A stretch of DNA of 64,000 bases from Actinomycetales bacterium (GCA_016125355.1 WGLX01000001.1:64137-128136); one strand, 5' to 3'. Positions 52,584 through 61,581 are shown, numbered from the stretch's first letter. Program-made: numbers and translations. The notes: generated by a model not told the origin, from the letters alone.

Positions 52584-53516
52584 GTGAGCGAGATCCGCAA
52601 TGTCATCATCATCGGCTCCGGCCCGGCCGGCTACACCGCCGCGATCTACGCGGCCCGTGCGCAGCTGAATCCGCTGGTGTTCGAGGGATCGGTCACGGCC
52701 GGTGGCGCGCTCATGAACACCACCGAGGTCGAGAACTTCCCGGGCTTCACCGACGGCATCATGGGGCCCGAGCTCATGGAGCACATGCGCGGCCAGGCCG
52801 TTCGCTTCGGTGCCGAGATCGTCACCGACGACGTCACGAGTGTCGAGCTGAACGGCCCGGTGAAGACCGTCGTCGACGGGTCGGGCACCGCCCACCAGGC
52901 CCACGCCGTCATCCTTGCCACCGGTTCGGCCTACCGCGAGTTGGGCCTGCCCAGCGAGAAGCGGCTCTCCGGCCATGGCGTCTCGTGGTGTGCGACGTGC
53001 GACGGCTTCTTCTTCCGCGGCCAGGACATCGCCGTGGTCGGAGGTGGCGACTCCGCGATCGAGGAGGCCACCTTCCTCACCCGTTTCGCGAACAGCGTCA
53101 CCCTCGTCCACCGCCGCGATGCCCTGCGGGCGAGCAAGATCATGCAGGAGCGGGCCTTCGCCAACGAGAAGCTGCAATTCGCCTGGAACAGCGAGGTCGT
53201 CGACGTGCTCGGCGAGGACAAGGTCTCCGGACTGGTCCTGCGCGACACCGTCACCGGCGAGACCCGTGACCTGGCGGTCACCGGCCTGTTCGTGGCCATC
53301 GGCCACGATCCGCGGTCCGAGCTCGTCAAGGGCCAGATCGACCTCGACGACGAGGGCTACGTCCTGGTGCAGGGCCGCTCCACGGCCACCAATGTCGAGG
53401 GGGTCTTCGCGTGTGGCGACCTCGTCGACCACACGTACCGGCAGGCCATCACGGCAGCCGGGTCGGGCTGCGCGGCGGCCCTCGATGCCGAGCGGTTCCT
53501 CGCCGCAGCGGAATAG
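52584..53516 (+). CDS. trxB: Thioredoxin reductase
   Basis: A 310-residue NADPH-dependent flavoprotein. FAD motif [18 protein letters not shown], redox-active CATC in [13 protein letters not shown] (about residues 134-137), NADPH motif [12 protein letters not shown] and the C-terminal [23 protein letters not shown]. It keeps thioredoxin reduced. GTG at 52584. Expression under oxidative thiol stress is predicted from the upstream promoter. trxA follows after 74 bp. Confidence 0.96.
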   Translation: MSEIRNVIIIGSGPAGYTAAIYAARAQLNPLVFEGSVTAGGALMNTTEVENFPGFTDGIMGPELMEHMRGQAVRFGAEIVTDDVTSVELNGPVKTVVDGSGTAHQAHAVILATGSAYRELGLPSEKRLSGHGVSWCATCDGFFFRGQDIAVVGGGDSAIEEATFLTRFANSVTLVHRRDALRASKIMQERAFANEKLQFAWNSEVVDVLGEDKVSGLVLRDTVTGETRDLAVTGLFVAIGHDPRSELVKGQIDLDDEGYVLVQGRSTATNVEGVFACGDLVDHTYRQAITAAGSGCAAALDAERFLAAAE

Positions 53517-53590
53517 GCAGCGGCCGCGGCACCGCGGCTGTCGTCCACCCCAGCAGGTAGCCTGAGCGAACGCAGACACCGGGAGAGAGC

Positions 53591-53911
53591 ATGGGAGCAA
53601 CGAAGATCGTCACCGACGCCAGCTGGGCCGATGACGTCCTGATGAGCGACAAGCCCGTCATCGTGGACTTCTGGGCCGAGTGGTGCGGACCGTGCAAGAT
53701 GGTCGCGCCGATCCTCGAGCAGGTCGCCGCCGAGCATGACAGCGTGGTCGTGGCCAAGCTCAACGTCGACGAGAACCCGCAGACCGCGGCCTCCTACGGC
53801 ATCACCTCGATCCCCACGATGAACGTCTACCAGGGCGGGCAGGTCGTCAAGACCATCATCGGCGCCAAGCCGAAGGCCGCCCTGCTCGCGGACCTGGCTC
53901 CGTACTTGTAG
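53591..53911 (+). CDS. trxA: Thioredoxin
   Basis: A 106-residue thioredoxin with active site WAEWCGPCKMVAP (near residues 29-41) and the cis-proline in ITSIPTMNVY. ATG preceded by GGGAGAGA. Reduces protein disulfides with electrons from trxB. cwlM starts 5 bp after the stop, so it is probably co-transcribed. Confidence 0.96.
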   Translation: MGATKIVTDASWADDVLMSDKPVIVDFWAEWCGPCKMVAPILEQVAAEHDSVVVAKLNVDENPQTAASYGITSIPTMNVYQGGQVVKTIIGAKPKAALLADLAPYL

Positions 53912-53916
53912 GGGAC

Positions 53917-54966
53917 GTGCTCCGCCGCGGTGATACCGGGGCGGCCGTCGCGGAGGTGCGCGCACGGCTCGCGCACCTGGGATTGTGTGACACCTCATCC
54001 GAGGCTCCGGACGTCTTCGACGGCGAGCTCGATCGGGCCGTTCGGGCGTTCCAGCAGGAGCGCGGCATCACGGTCGACGGCATCGTCGGGCCGCATACGT
54101 TCCGGCGTCTCGAGGAAGCCCGGTGGCAGCTGGGCGACCGGGTCCTGTCGTACGTTCCCGGTCATCTCATGACGGGAGACGACGTCGCCGAGCTGCAGCG
54201 TCGCCTCATCCAGCTCGGCTTCAATGCGGGCCGAGCCGACGGCATGTTCGGCAGCGAGACGGACGCCGCCCTCCGTGAGTTCCAGCGCGGCGTCGGCGTG
54301 ACCGCCGACGGCACCTGCGGACCCGACACCTTCCGCGCATTCGATCGGCTCATCCGCACGGTGTCCGGCGGCGACGCCGACACCCTCCGGGACACGATGG
54401 CCCTGCTCGACCTGCAGACCGGGATCGCCGACAAGGTCGTCGTCCTGGATCCGGGGGACACGGTCGATCCCGATCTCTGCCATGCCCTCGCGGTCCGCGT
54501 CGAGGGGCGCCTGGCCGCCATGGGCACCCAGGTCCTGCTGACGCGCCCCGCCGTGACCGGACCCGAGGTCGCGCTGCCCGACGACCCGGCACGCGCCCAG
54601 TTCGCCAACGAGGTGGGCGCGGACATCGTGGTCTCCCTGCACGTCGACACGGCCGCCAGCCCACTGCCCAACGGCATGGTGACCTTCTACTACGGGGATC
54701 CGCGAGGCGGTCGCCATTCACCGAGCGGGCGGGTCCTCGCGCAGCGCGTCCACGAGGAGCTCGCGGCCCGCACCGACCTCCTCGACTGCTGGGTCCATCC
54801 GCGCACCTGGGACCTGCTGCGACTGACGCGCATGCCCGCGGTCCGCGTGGAGCTGGGCTACCTGTCCAACGAGGGCGACCGGCGACGACTCGAGAGCCCC
54901 GAATTCCACGAGGCCGTGGCCGAGGGGCTGGCTGCCGCGCTCACGGAGTTCTGCGCGCCGCGCTGA
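53917..54966 (+). CDS. cwlM: CwlM-like amidase homologue with a lost zinc site
   Basis: A 349-residue protein with two peptidoglycan-binding-1 domains (about 1-65 with VDGIVGPHTF, and 80-150 with TADGTCGPDTF) and an amidase_3 fold (165-349). The first zinc ligand region, normally DPGHGG, reads VVLDPGDTVD, so the histidine is replaced, and the loop with the second ligand glutamate is shortened. The later histidine (VSLHVD) and the glutamate in VRVELGYLSNEGD remain. It is therefore probably not a hydrolase; CwlM in mycobacteria activates MurA after PknB phosphorylation. GTG start. Confidence 0.88.
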   Translation: MLRRGDTGAAVAEVRARLAHLGLCDTSSEAPDVFDGELDRAVRAFQQERGITVDGIVGPHTFRRLEEARWQLGDRVLSYVPGHLMTGDDVAELQRRLIQLGFNAGRADGMFGSETDAALREFQRGVGVTADGTCGPDTFRAFDRLIRTVSGGDADTLRDTMALLDLQTGIADKVVVLDPGDTVDPDLCHALAVRVEGRLAAMGTQVLLTRPAVTGPEVALPDDPARAQFANEVGADIVVSLHVDTAASPLPNGMVTFYYGDPRGGRHSPSGRVLAQRVHEELAARTDLLDCWVHPRTWDLLRLTRMPAVRVELGYLSNEGDRRRLESPEFHEAVAEGLAAALTEFCAPR

Positions 54967-55084
54967 CCCGCGTATCGCCGTAGGAGTCCAGCGCCAGTCG
55001 CCGTTGCGGCCACAGCAGCCGCACGAGGAACCCGATCACCACGCCCAGCGTGATCATCCCCAGAACCGCCAGCACCCGCCGCAT
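54941..55084 (-). CDS. Small single-pass membrane protein (47 aa)
   Basis: A 47-codon ORF starting ATG behind an excellent GGGAGG. The product is MRRVLAVLGMITLGVVIGFL..., with one helix (about residues 4-24) followed by a basic tail. Its 3' end overlaps the convergent cwlM end by 26 bp. Not assigned to a family. The start signal and clean hydrophobic helix make it credible. Confidence 0.5.
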   Translation of the reverse strand: MRRVLAVLGMITLGVVIGFLVRLLWPQRRLALDSYGDTRVSAARRTP

Positions 55085-55196
55085 GAGGCACCTCCCTGAA
55101 CGGGGCCTACTCTAGGCGCACTGACGACTGTCGGAACAGGCGCGCACAGGGCGACGCCGCCGCAGCGAGGCAGCGCGAGAGTGAGGTGAGACGAGC

Positions 55197-56492
55197 ATGT
55201 CCGGTGGTTCCCGGCTCGATCCTTGGGTGGATTCCTACGCTAGCCGCGCGCATGCGATGCGCGCCTCGGAGATCCGCGCCCTGTTCGCCGTCGCGTCGCG
55301 ACCGGAGGTCGTCTCCCTTGCCGGCGGCATGCCGTTCGTCCAGGCGCTGCCGCTCGACATGCTCACCGAGACCGCGCAGCGCGTCCTCGTCGAGCGCGGT
55401 GCGCAAGCGCTGCAGTACGGGTCCGGGCAGGGCGACGTCACGCTGCGGGAGCAGATCCTCGAGGTCACCGGCGAGGTGGGCGTGACCGCGCACCCCGACG
55501 ACATCATCGTGACGACCGGTTCCCAGATGGCCCTCGATCTCGTGACGCGGGTGTTCTGCGACCCCGGGGACGTGGTCCTCGTCGAGGCGCCGTCGTACGT
55601 CGGCGCACTCGGCGTGTTCCAAGCCTACGAGTGCGAGGTCGTTCACGTCGCCATGGACGACGAGGGCCTGATCCCGGCCGCCCTCGCCGAGGCGATCGCG
55701 ACGACGCGCGCAGCAGGCAAACGCGTCAAGATGATCTACACGATCCCCAGCTTCCACAACCCTGCGGGCGTCACGCAGGGGCCGGCCCGCCGGGCCGAGA
55801 TCCTCGCCATCGCGCAGTCCGCCGGCATCGTGATCCTCGAGGACGATCCCTACGGCCTGCTGGGCTTCGAGGGCGAACCGCCGCGCGCTCTCCGCGCCGA
55901 TGACGGCGAGGCGGTCATCTACCTCGGCTCGTTCTCCAAGACCATCGCGTCCGGCCTGCGGGTCGGTTGGGCTGTCGCCCCCCACGGCGTGCGGGAGAAG
56001 CTCGTCCTCGCTGCCGAGGCGGCGGTGCTGTGCCCGTCCAACTACGCGCAGCTGACCGTCTCGGAGTATCTGGCGACCCAGCCGTGGCGCGAGCAGATCA
56101 AGACGTTCCGCGAGGTCTACCGCGAGCGTCGCGACGCCCTGCTGGAGTCCCTCCAGGCCCTCATGCCCGAGGGAACCCGGTGGACCATCCCGGCCGGTGG
56201 CTTCTACTCGTGGCTCACCCTGCCCGAGGGCCTCGACGCGACGGCCATGCTGCCGCGCGCCGTTGCGAACCTGGTCGCGTACGTCCCGGGCACGGGCTTC
56301 TACAGCAATGGGGAGGGCCGCCAGAACCTGCGGCTGTCCTACTGCTATCCCGAGCCGGAGCGCATCCGGGAGGGCGTGCGCCGCCTGGCCCAGGTCATCG
56401 AGGGCGAGCTCGAGCTCACGCAGACGTTCGGAACCTCGCACATGCTCGGCGACGTCTCCGGCACGTCCGTTCCCTCGCCCGACCTGCAGTAG
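55197..56492 (+). CDS. Class I PLP aminotransferase (2-aminoadipate/LysN-like)
   Basis: A 431-residue fold-type I aminotransferase. YGSGQGDVTLREQI, TTGSQMALDLVTRVF, IPSFHNPAGV and the Schiff-base lysine in YLGSFSKTIASGLRVGW are those of the LysN/MocR-type aminotransferases without a DNA-binding domain. ATG at 55197 has only weak GAGTGAGGTGAG before it. ddl starts 31 bp after its stop. Substrate unknown; a role in cell-wall amino acids is plausible from context. Confidence 0.88.
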   Translation: MSGGSRLDPWVDSYASRAHAMRASEIRALFAVASRPEVVSLAGGMPFVQALPLDMLTETAQRVLVERGAQALQYGSGQGDVTLREQILEVTGEVGVTAHPDDIIVTTGSQMALDLVTRVFCDPGDVVLVEAPSYVGALGVFQAYECEVVHVAMDDEGLIPAALAEAIATTRAAGKRVKMIYTIPSFHNPAGVTQGPARRAEILAIAQSAGIVILEDDPYGLLGFEGEPPRALRADDGEAVIYLGSFSKTIASGLRVGWAVAPHGVREKLVLAAEAAVLCPSNYAQLTVSEYLATQPWREQIKTFREVYRERRDALLESLQALMPEGTRWTIPAGGFYSWLTLPEGLDATAMLPRAVANLVAYVPGTGFYSNGEGRQNLRLSYCYPEPERIREGVRRLAQVIEGELELTQTFGTSHMLGDVSGTSVPSPDLQ

Positions 56493-56523
56493 CCGCACCG
56501 CGGCCGACTCTCGAGGAGTGTCC

Positions 56524-57471
56524 ATGCACGTGCTCGTCCTGTCCGGTGGCCTGTCGGCGGAACGGGATGTCTCACTGCGGTCGGGACGACGCGTTGCCGG
56601 GGCCCTGCGTGCGGCGCGTCCGGACTGGGAGGTCGTCGAGCACGATGTCGATGCCGTCCTGCTGAGCCGCCTTCAGCAGCACCGTCCGGACTGCATCGTG
56701 CCCCTCCTGCACGGGGCGGCCGGAGAGGACGGGGCCCTGCGGGACGTCATCGAGTCCCTGGGCATCCCGTTCGTCGGCTCCACCGCAGCCGCCAGCCGAC
56801 TGGCGTTCGACAAGGCCGTGGCCAAGGAGCTGGTCGCGCAGGCGGGCGTGCGCACGCCGGCCTGCGTCTCGATTCCGCAGTCCACCTTCCGCGAACTGGG
56901 CGCTGGCGGTGTCCTCGACGCCGTGGCGGGTCGACTCGGGCTGCCGCTGGTGGTCAAGCCCACCAAGGGCGGGTCGTCGCTCGGCACGTCCATCGTCCAC
57001 GTGGCCGCCGACCTGCCCGCGGCCATGGTGGGGGCGTTCGCCTACGGAGATGTCGTCCTCATGGAGTCGTACGTGTCCGGCGTAGAGGTTGCGTTGGGCG
57101 TGTTCGAGCGCGAGGACGACCTGCTCGCCCTCTCCGGCGTGGAGATCGTGCCAGAGGGTGATCTCTACGACTACGAGGCCCGCTACACGGCCGGCACGAC
57201 CGAGTTCTTCTGTCCGGCGCGCCTGACGGATGCCGTGGCCGAGGCGGCTCAGGCGGTGGCCCTCAATGTGCACCTGCTGCTCGGGCTGCGGGACTGGTCG
57301 CGCACCGACGTGATCGTGGACGCGGATGGCACGCCCTGGTTCCTCGAGGTCAACGTGGCCCCCGGCATGACGGAGACATCCCTGTTCCCGCAGGCTCTCG
57401 TCGCGGCCGACGTCAGCCTCGGCGAGCTCACCGCGGACCTGGTGGAGGGGGCAGTCAGCCGCGGGCGATGA
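56524..57471 (+). CDS. D-alanine--D-alanine ligase family (ATP-grasp)
   Basis: A 315-residue ATP-grasp ligase. Motifs: LVLSGGLSAERDVSLRSG, LHGAAGEDGALRDVIE, VVKPTKGGSSLGTSIV and FLEVNVAPGMTETSLFP. Slightly shorter than E. coli DdlB type, but all core motifs remain. ATG at 56524 follows GAGGAG. Its 3' end overlaps the convergent parB gene by 17 bp. It probably makes D-Ala-D-Ala for peptidoglycan, or a related dipeptide. Confidence 0.85.
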   Translation: MHVLVLSGGLSAERDVSLRSGRRVAGALRAARPDWEVVEHDVDAVLLSRLQQHRPDCIVPLLHGAAGEDGALRDVIESLGIPFVGSTAAASRLAFDKAVAKELVAQAGVRTPACVSIPQSTFRELGAGGVLDAVAGRLGLPLVVKPTKGGSSLGTSIVHVAADLPAAMVGAFAYGDVVLMESYVSGVEVALGVFEREDDLLALSGVEIVPEGDLYDYEARYTAGTTEFFCPARLTDAVAEAAQAVALNVHLLLGLRDWSRTDVIVDADGTPWFLEVNVAPGMTETSLFPQALVAADVSLGELTADLVEGAVSRGR

Positions 57472-58396
57472 GGTCGACGATGCGCCGCAGGTCCTCGATG
57501 TCGGCGCACTCGATGGTGAGCTTCCCCCGGGCCCGCGTGCTGGCGAATCCGTCGGTGCTGACGCGGGTGTCGAGCGCGTCGGCCGCCCGGGCGGCCATCT
57601 CCGTGAGCGCGTCGGTCAGGTCGGGATCGCGCGGCAGGGAGACCCGGGACCGTGACTTCGTGGTGCGGCGACGCCCGTCGGCGTCTCCGACGAGGATGAT
57701 CTCCTCGACCGCCCGCACGCTGAGGCCCTCGGCCACGATGCGGCTGGCGAGCGCCTCCATGTCGGCCGTGTCGTCGAGCGACAGCAGGGCACGGGCGTGT
57801 CCGGCACTCAGGACGCCGGCAGCGACCCGCCGCTGCACGTCCGGAGGCAGTTTGAGCAGCCGCAGCGTGTTGGTGACCTGCGGACGACTGCGACCGATGC
57901 GTCGGGCGAGCTCATCCTGGGTGCACCCGAAGTCGGAGAGCAGTTGCTGGTAGGCCGCGGCCTCCTCGAGGGGGTTGAGGTTGGCCCGGTGCAGGTTCTC
58001 CAGAAGGGCGTCGCGCAGCAGGTCGTCGTCATCGGTATCCCGGATGATAGCGGGGATGGCCTCCAGGCCGGCCTCACGCGACGCGCGCAGCCGCCGCTCG
58101 CCGGCGATCAGCTCGTAGCTGCCCGGGGCCACCCGGCGTACGACGACCGGCTGGAGCAGCCCGATCTCGCGGATGGAGAAGACGAGCTCGGCCATCGCCT
58201 CCTCGTCGAAGACGGTGCGTGGCTGGCGCGGGTTCGGCTGCACCCGATCGATGGGCAGTTCCGCATAGGTCACCGATCCGTCGGCGACGGGCGGCGCCGT
58301 GCCGTTCCCCGGGTCCGGGGTGACGGCCGTCGGATCCGAGGACGGGATCAGGGCCCCCAGCCCCTTGCCCAGCCCGCGCTTCGGTGCGGTGGCCAT
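57455..58396 (-). CDS. parB: Chromosome partitioning protein ParB
   Basis: A 313-residue ParB. The N-terminal lysine/arginine-rich start GLGKGLGALIP, the CTPase box II region LIAGERRLRASREAG (about residues 108-122), a helix-turn-helix (QDELARRIGRSRPQVTNTLRLLKLP) and a C-terminal dimerisation part. Spreads from parS on CTP binding. Start ATG at 58396 was chosen over the in-frame ATG two codons earlier because AAGGAAGG is then 6 nt away. Confidence 0.95.
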   Translation of the reverse strand: MATAPKRGLGKGLGALIPSSDPTAVTPDPGNGTAPPVADGSVTYAELPIDRVQPNPRQPRTVFDEEAMAELVFSIREIGLLQPVVVRRVAPGSYELIAGERRLRASREAGLEAIPAIIRDTDDDDLLRDALLENLHRANLNPLEEAAAYQQLLSDFGCTQDELARRIGRSRPQVTNTLRLLKLPPDVQRRVAAGVLSAGHARALLSLDDTADMEALASRIVAEGLSVRAVEEIILVGDADGRRRTTKSRSRVSLPRDPDLTDALTEMAARAADALDTRVSTDGFASTRARGKLTIECADIEDLRRIVDLIARG

Positions 58397-58444
58397 GCGC
58401 ATCCTTCCTTGGGAAAACATGGTCTTTATGACCGTTTTATATGT

Positions 58445-59251
58445 TTATGTCTGTGGATAACTCTGTTGATGGGTGTGGACAGCACCGAGTTCGATGACCT
58501 CGGCGGCCGCCTCGCGATAGGCCAGGGCGCCCGACGAGGTCGGGTCGTAGGTCACGACCGTCTGGCTGTAGGAGGGCGCCTCGCTGACCCGCACGGATCG
58601 CGGGATGATCGTGGCCAGGACCTGCTCACCGAAGTGCGTGCGGACCTCCTGAGCCACCTGTGAGGCCAGCCGGGTACGCCCGTCGTACATGGTCAGCAGG
58701 ATCGCGCCCACCCGCAGGTCCGGATTCAGGTGGGTCCGCACCATGTCGATGGTGCGCAGCAGTTGGGACAGGCCCTCCAGCGCGTAGTACTCGCACTGGA
58801 TGGGCAGGAGCACCTCGCGGGCCGTCACGAGCCCGTTCAGCGTCAACAGGCCCAGACTGGGCGGGCAGTCGAGGAACACGTAGTCGAAGGCCCGCCGTTC
58901 CAGGAGCGCGTCGACCGCGCGGGAGAGCCGGTACTCACGCGCGACCTGGGCTACCAGTTCGATCTCCGCACCGGCGAGGTCGATGGTGGCGGGTGCTGCC
59001 CACAGGCCGGGGATGTCCGGGCACTCCTGCAGCACCTGCTCGAGCGCCAGTTCACCGATGAGCACGTCGTAGACGCTGGGCGTGCCCTCTCGGTGATCCA
59101 CACCCAGCGCGGTGGAGGCGTTCCCCTGCGGGTCCATGTCGATCACCAGGACGGAATGGCCAGCCTGGGCGATGGCGGCCGCGATGTTGACCGTGCTGGT
59201 GGTCTTGCCCACGCCGCCCTTCTGGTTGGCGACTGTGATGACCCGGGTCAT
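58445..59251 (-). CDS. parA: Chromosome partitioning ATPase ParA
   Basis: A 268-residue Walker ATPase without an N-terminal DNA-binding extension. Deviant Walker A VANQKGGVGKTTSTVN at the N terminus, VLVIDMDPQGNASTALG, and FLDCPPSLGLLTLNGL. The last 11 residues (VHTHQQSYPQT) are encoded by two DnaA-box-like 9-mers. ParA pulls ParB-parS complexes apart. parB follows after 48 bp of AT-rich DNA. Confidence 0.95.
   Translation of the reverse strand: MTRVITVANQKGGVGKTTSTVNIAAAIAQAGHSVLVIDMDPQGNASTALGVDHREGTPSVYDVLIGELALEQVLQECPDIPGLWAAPATIDLAGAEIELVAQVAREYRLSRAVDALLERRAFDYVFLDCPPSLGLLTLNGLVTAREVLLPIQCEYYALEGLSQLLRTIDMVRTHLNPDLRVGAILLTMYDGRTRLASQVAQEVRTHFGEQVLATIIPRSVRVSEAPSYSQTVVTYDPTSSGALAYREAAAEVIELGAVHTHQQSYPQT
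58452..58482 (+). promoter_or_regulatory. Two DnaA-box-like 9-mers in the 3' end of parA
   Basis: TGTGGATAA (58452-58460, perfect TTATCCACA on the other strand) and TGTGGACAG (58474-58482). Both are in the parA coding end, beside an AT-rich stretch (58421-58451) before parB. Confidence 0.5.
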
Positions 59252-59289
59252 GGGATCCGGCCCGGGGCGGTCAGTGCGCCGAGCTCGAA

Positions 59290-59305
59290 TGTTTCACGGG
59301 AAACA
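59290..59305. other. parS-like site upstream of parA
   Basis: TGTTTCACGGGAAACA, one mismatch from the parS consensus TGTTTCACGTGAAACA, 39 bp before the parA start codon. Expected ParB loading site. Confidence 0.75.
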
Positions 59306-59383
59306 CCTTGGCCGAGCCCCCACCCGGCGTCCCTCACAGGCTCGATGTCATGGGCCGGGGGGATGGCGGTGGTGGTCACCGCG

Positions 59384-60046
59384 TCATTCTGCCCTAGAGC
59401 GGGTGGCGATCACCACGGTGGTCGCGGGATCCACGATTCCGGAGCCGATCAGCTGCACATGGACGTCCATCAGACCTTCGCGGGCGAGCGCCGCCCGCGC
59501 GTCCTCGATCTCCTGCGGTGCAGAACTGCCCTTGAGTGCCACCAGGTGTCCGCCTGGGGCCAGAAGGGGAGCCAGCCAGCCCACCAGCTTCTCCAGCGGG
59601 GCCACCGCCCGGGCAGTCACTACGTCCTGGGAACGGAGTTCCGGCGGCGCATCCTCGGCTCTGCCCCGCCAGACCCGAACGCGGGTGCTCAGGTCAAGGC
59701 GTTGCACCGCCTCTTCCAGGAAGGTGGTGCGACGCAGCAGGGGCTCGATGAGGGTCACCGACAGGTCGGGCCGGGTCAGGGCCCAGACAAGGCCGGGCAG
59801 GCCCGCCCCGCTCCCGACGTCCGCGACGCGTGCGCCCTCGGGCACCAGGCCGAGGGCAGGATCCGCGACGATGGCGCAGTTCAGCAGGTGCCGGTCCCAT
59901 AGGCGGGGTACCTCGCGCGGACCGATCAGCCCCCGCGTGACCCCCTCCTCCGAGAGCAGGTCCACGAAGGTCGTCAGCACCTGGGCGCTCGGCGTCATCC
60001 ACTCCGGCAGTACCGGAGCAGGTCCCGCGGTTTCACGGGAAACCAT
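59384..60046 (-). CDS. rsmG: 16S rRNA methyltransferase RsmG (GidB)
   Basis: A 220-residue SAM methyltransferase that makes m7G527 in 16S rRNA. Motifs: IGPREVPRLWDRHLLNCA, VADVGSGAGLPGLVWAL and VTARAVAPLEKLVGWLAPLL. ATG at 60046, with the parS-like sequence over the first codons (MVSRET). Jag stop is 2 bp upstream. Loss of this enzyme gives low-level streptomycin resistance in other bacteria. Confidence 0.94.
   Translation of the reverse strand: MVSRETAGPAPVLPEWMTPSAQVLTTFVDLLSEEGVTRGLIGPREVPRLWDRHLLNCAIVADPALGLVPEGARVADVGSGAGLPGLVWALTRPDLSVTLIEPLLRRTTFLEEAVQRLDLSTRVRVWRGRAEDAPPELRSQDVVTARAVAPLEKLVGWLAPLLAPGGHLVALKGSSAPQEIEDARAALAREGLMDVHVQLIGSGIVDPATTVVIATRSRAE
60029..60044. other. parS-like site overlapping the rsmG start
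   Basis: GGTTTCACGGGAAACC; the inner 14 bp differs from GTTTCACGTGAAAC by one base. It encodes the rsmG start region. Confidence 0.65.
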
Positions 60047-60048
60047 GG

Positions 60049-60549
60049 TCAGGCGGTTCGCACGACCACGCGACGCGTGGGCTCCTCGCCCTCCGACTCG
60101 CTCACCAGACCCGCCTCGGCGATCACGTCGTGGACGACCTTCCGCTCGAACGGGGTCATCACCGCCATCCGGACCGGCGCACCCGTCCGCTGGGCCTCCG
60201 CCACCGCCTCCTGCGCGATCTGCTCCAACTCGGCGCGGCGTCGGGCGCGGAAGCCGGCCACATCGAGCATCAGTCGCGACCGCTCGCCGGTCTCCCGAGT
60301 CACGGCCAGGCGCGTCAGCTCCTGCAGGGCGTCGAGAACCTTGCCGTCCCTGCCCACCAGGTGAGCCAGATCGCCGTCGTTGGCCTCCAGCACGGAGACC
60401 ATGGCCCGGTTGCCCTCCACGTCGATGTCGATGTCCCCATCGAGGTCGACGACGTCCATCAATCCCTCGAGGTAGTCGGCGGCGACATCGCCCTCGCGCT
60501 CGAGCAGCTCGGTTCCGGACAGGCGGACATCCGCCGCGTCTTCGGTCAT
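60049..60549 (-). CDS. jag: Jag/KhpB-type RNA-binding protein
   Basis: A 166-residue protein with a KH domain (about 50-100, VGRDGKVLDALQELTRLAV) and an R3H-type end (about 110-160, VMTPFERKVVHDVIAEAG). The start ATG at 60549 fits the family; the longer ORF is not supported. It lies between rsmG and yidC as in most actinobacteria. It probably binds RNA and affects cell-wall growth. Confidence 0.9.
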   Translation of the reverse strand: MTEDAADVRLSGTELLEREGDVAADYLEGLMDVVDLDGDIDIDVEGNRAMVSVLEANDGDLAHLVGRDGKVLDALQELTRLAVTRETGERSRLMLDVAGFRARRRAELEQIAQEAVAEAQRTGAPVRMAVMTPFERKVVHDVIAEAGLVSESEGEEPTRRVVVRTA

Positions 60550-60595
60550 GGTCTCTCCAGTGGGTTCTGCAGAAGGTGGATCAGGACAGAGGGTG

Positions 60596-61570
60596 CTACT
60601 TCTTCTTGCGCTGACTGCGCGAGGTTCTCTTCGGCTGCTGACGCGTCTGTGTTTCCGACACATCGTCGGAAACTTCCTCCACGGCTATCGCACCCTCGCC
60701 CGCAGACAGGGCGGTCCCCTTCCGGGCGGCCTTCTCCGCGTCACGCCGTTGTTTGGCCTCGAATGCAGGGGTACCCGGTTGCGGGTTGTTGCGGATCACC
60801 CAGAACTGCTGGCCCATTGACCACAGGTTCGTCGTGAACCAGTAGGTGAGCACGCCGATCGGGAAGTTGATGCCTGAGACGGCAAAGATCAGCGGGAAGA
60901 CGTACAGCAGGATCTTCTGCTGCCGCACCATGGGGTTGTCCGGGGCACTGTTCTTGATGATCAACTGGCGTTGGGTGATGAAGGACGTGGCCGTCATCAG
61001 CAGGATCATGATGATCGCCAGGATCCGCGTGTTGATCGGATTGGGGGTCTCGTTCGCGTGCATGAAGGTGGCGTAGAGGGGCACTCCGAAGATCTGTGCG
61101 GAGTGCATCGACGCCGCCAGTCCGTCGTACTGAGCCCACGCGAAGACTCCCGGCGGCACGTAGTTCGGGTCCGTGGGGTTGTACTGGGAGACGCCCTGAA
61201 GCACGCTGAACAGCGCGAAGAAGATGGGGGCCTGCAGCAGGATGGGCAGGCAGGAGGCGAGCGGATTGGTACCGGTCTCCCGGTACAACTTCATCATCTC
61301 CTGCGACTGGCGTTCCTTGTCGCCGGCGTACTTCTTCTGGATCTCCTTCATCTGCGGCTGGATCAGCTGCAGGTTCCGCTGCGCCTTGATCTGCTTGACG
61401 AAGAGCGGGATCAGCAGGATCCGGATGACGATGACCAGGCCGACGATGGAGAAGGTCCACGTCCATCCGCCATTGGGATCCATGCCGATGGCGCTGAACA
61501 ACGCATGGAACTGAACGAGGATCCAGCTGACTGCATCCTTCAGCCATACGAACAGAAAAAAGTCGCCCAC
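60596..61570 (-). CDS. yidC: Membrane protein insertase YidC
   Basis: A 324-residue Oxa1/YidC insertase with five or six helices and a basic tail ending in RKKK. Conserved regions are VIRILLIPLFVKQIKAQRNL (with the hydrophilic-groove arginine), MMKLYRETGTNPLASCLPI and VFPLIFAVSGINFPIGVLTYW. GTG start. Inserts proteins into the membrane with or without SecYEG. No lipobox seen. yidD lies 11 bp upstream. Confidence 0.94.
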   Translation of the reverse strand: MGDFFLFVWLKDAVSWILVQFHALFSAIGMDPNGGWTWTFSIVGLVIVIRILLIPLFVKQIKAQRNLQLIQPQMKEIQKKYAGDKERQSQEMMKLYRETGTNPLASCLPILLQAPIFFALFSVLQGVSQYNPTDPNYVPPGVFAWAQYDGLAASMHSAQIFGVPLYATFMHANETPNPINTRILAIIMILLMTATSFITQRQLIIKNSAPDNPMVRQQKILLYVFPLIFAVSGINFPIGVLTYWFTTNLWSMGQQFWVIRNNPQPGTPAFEAKQRRDAEKAARKGTALSAGEGAIAVEEVSDDVSETQTRQQPKRTSRSQRKKK

Positions 61571-61581
61571 AGCGCCCTTCC

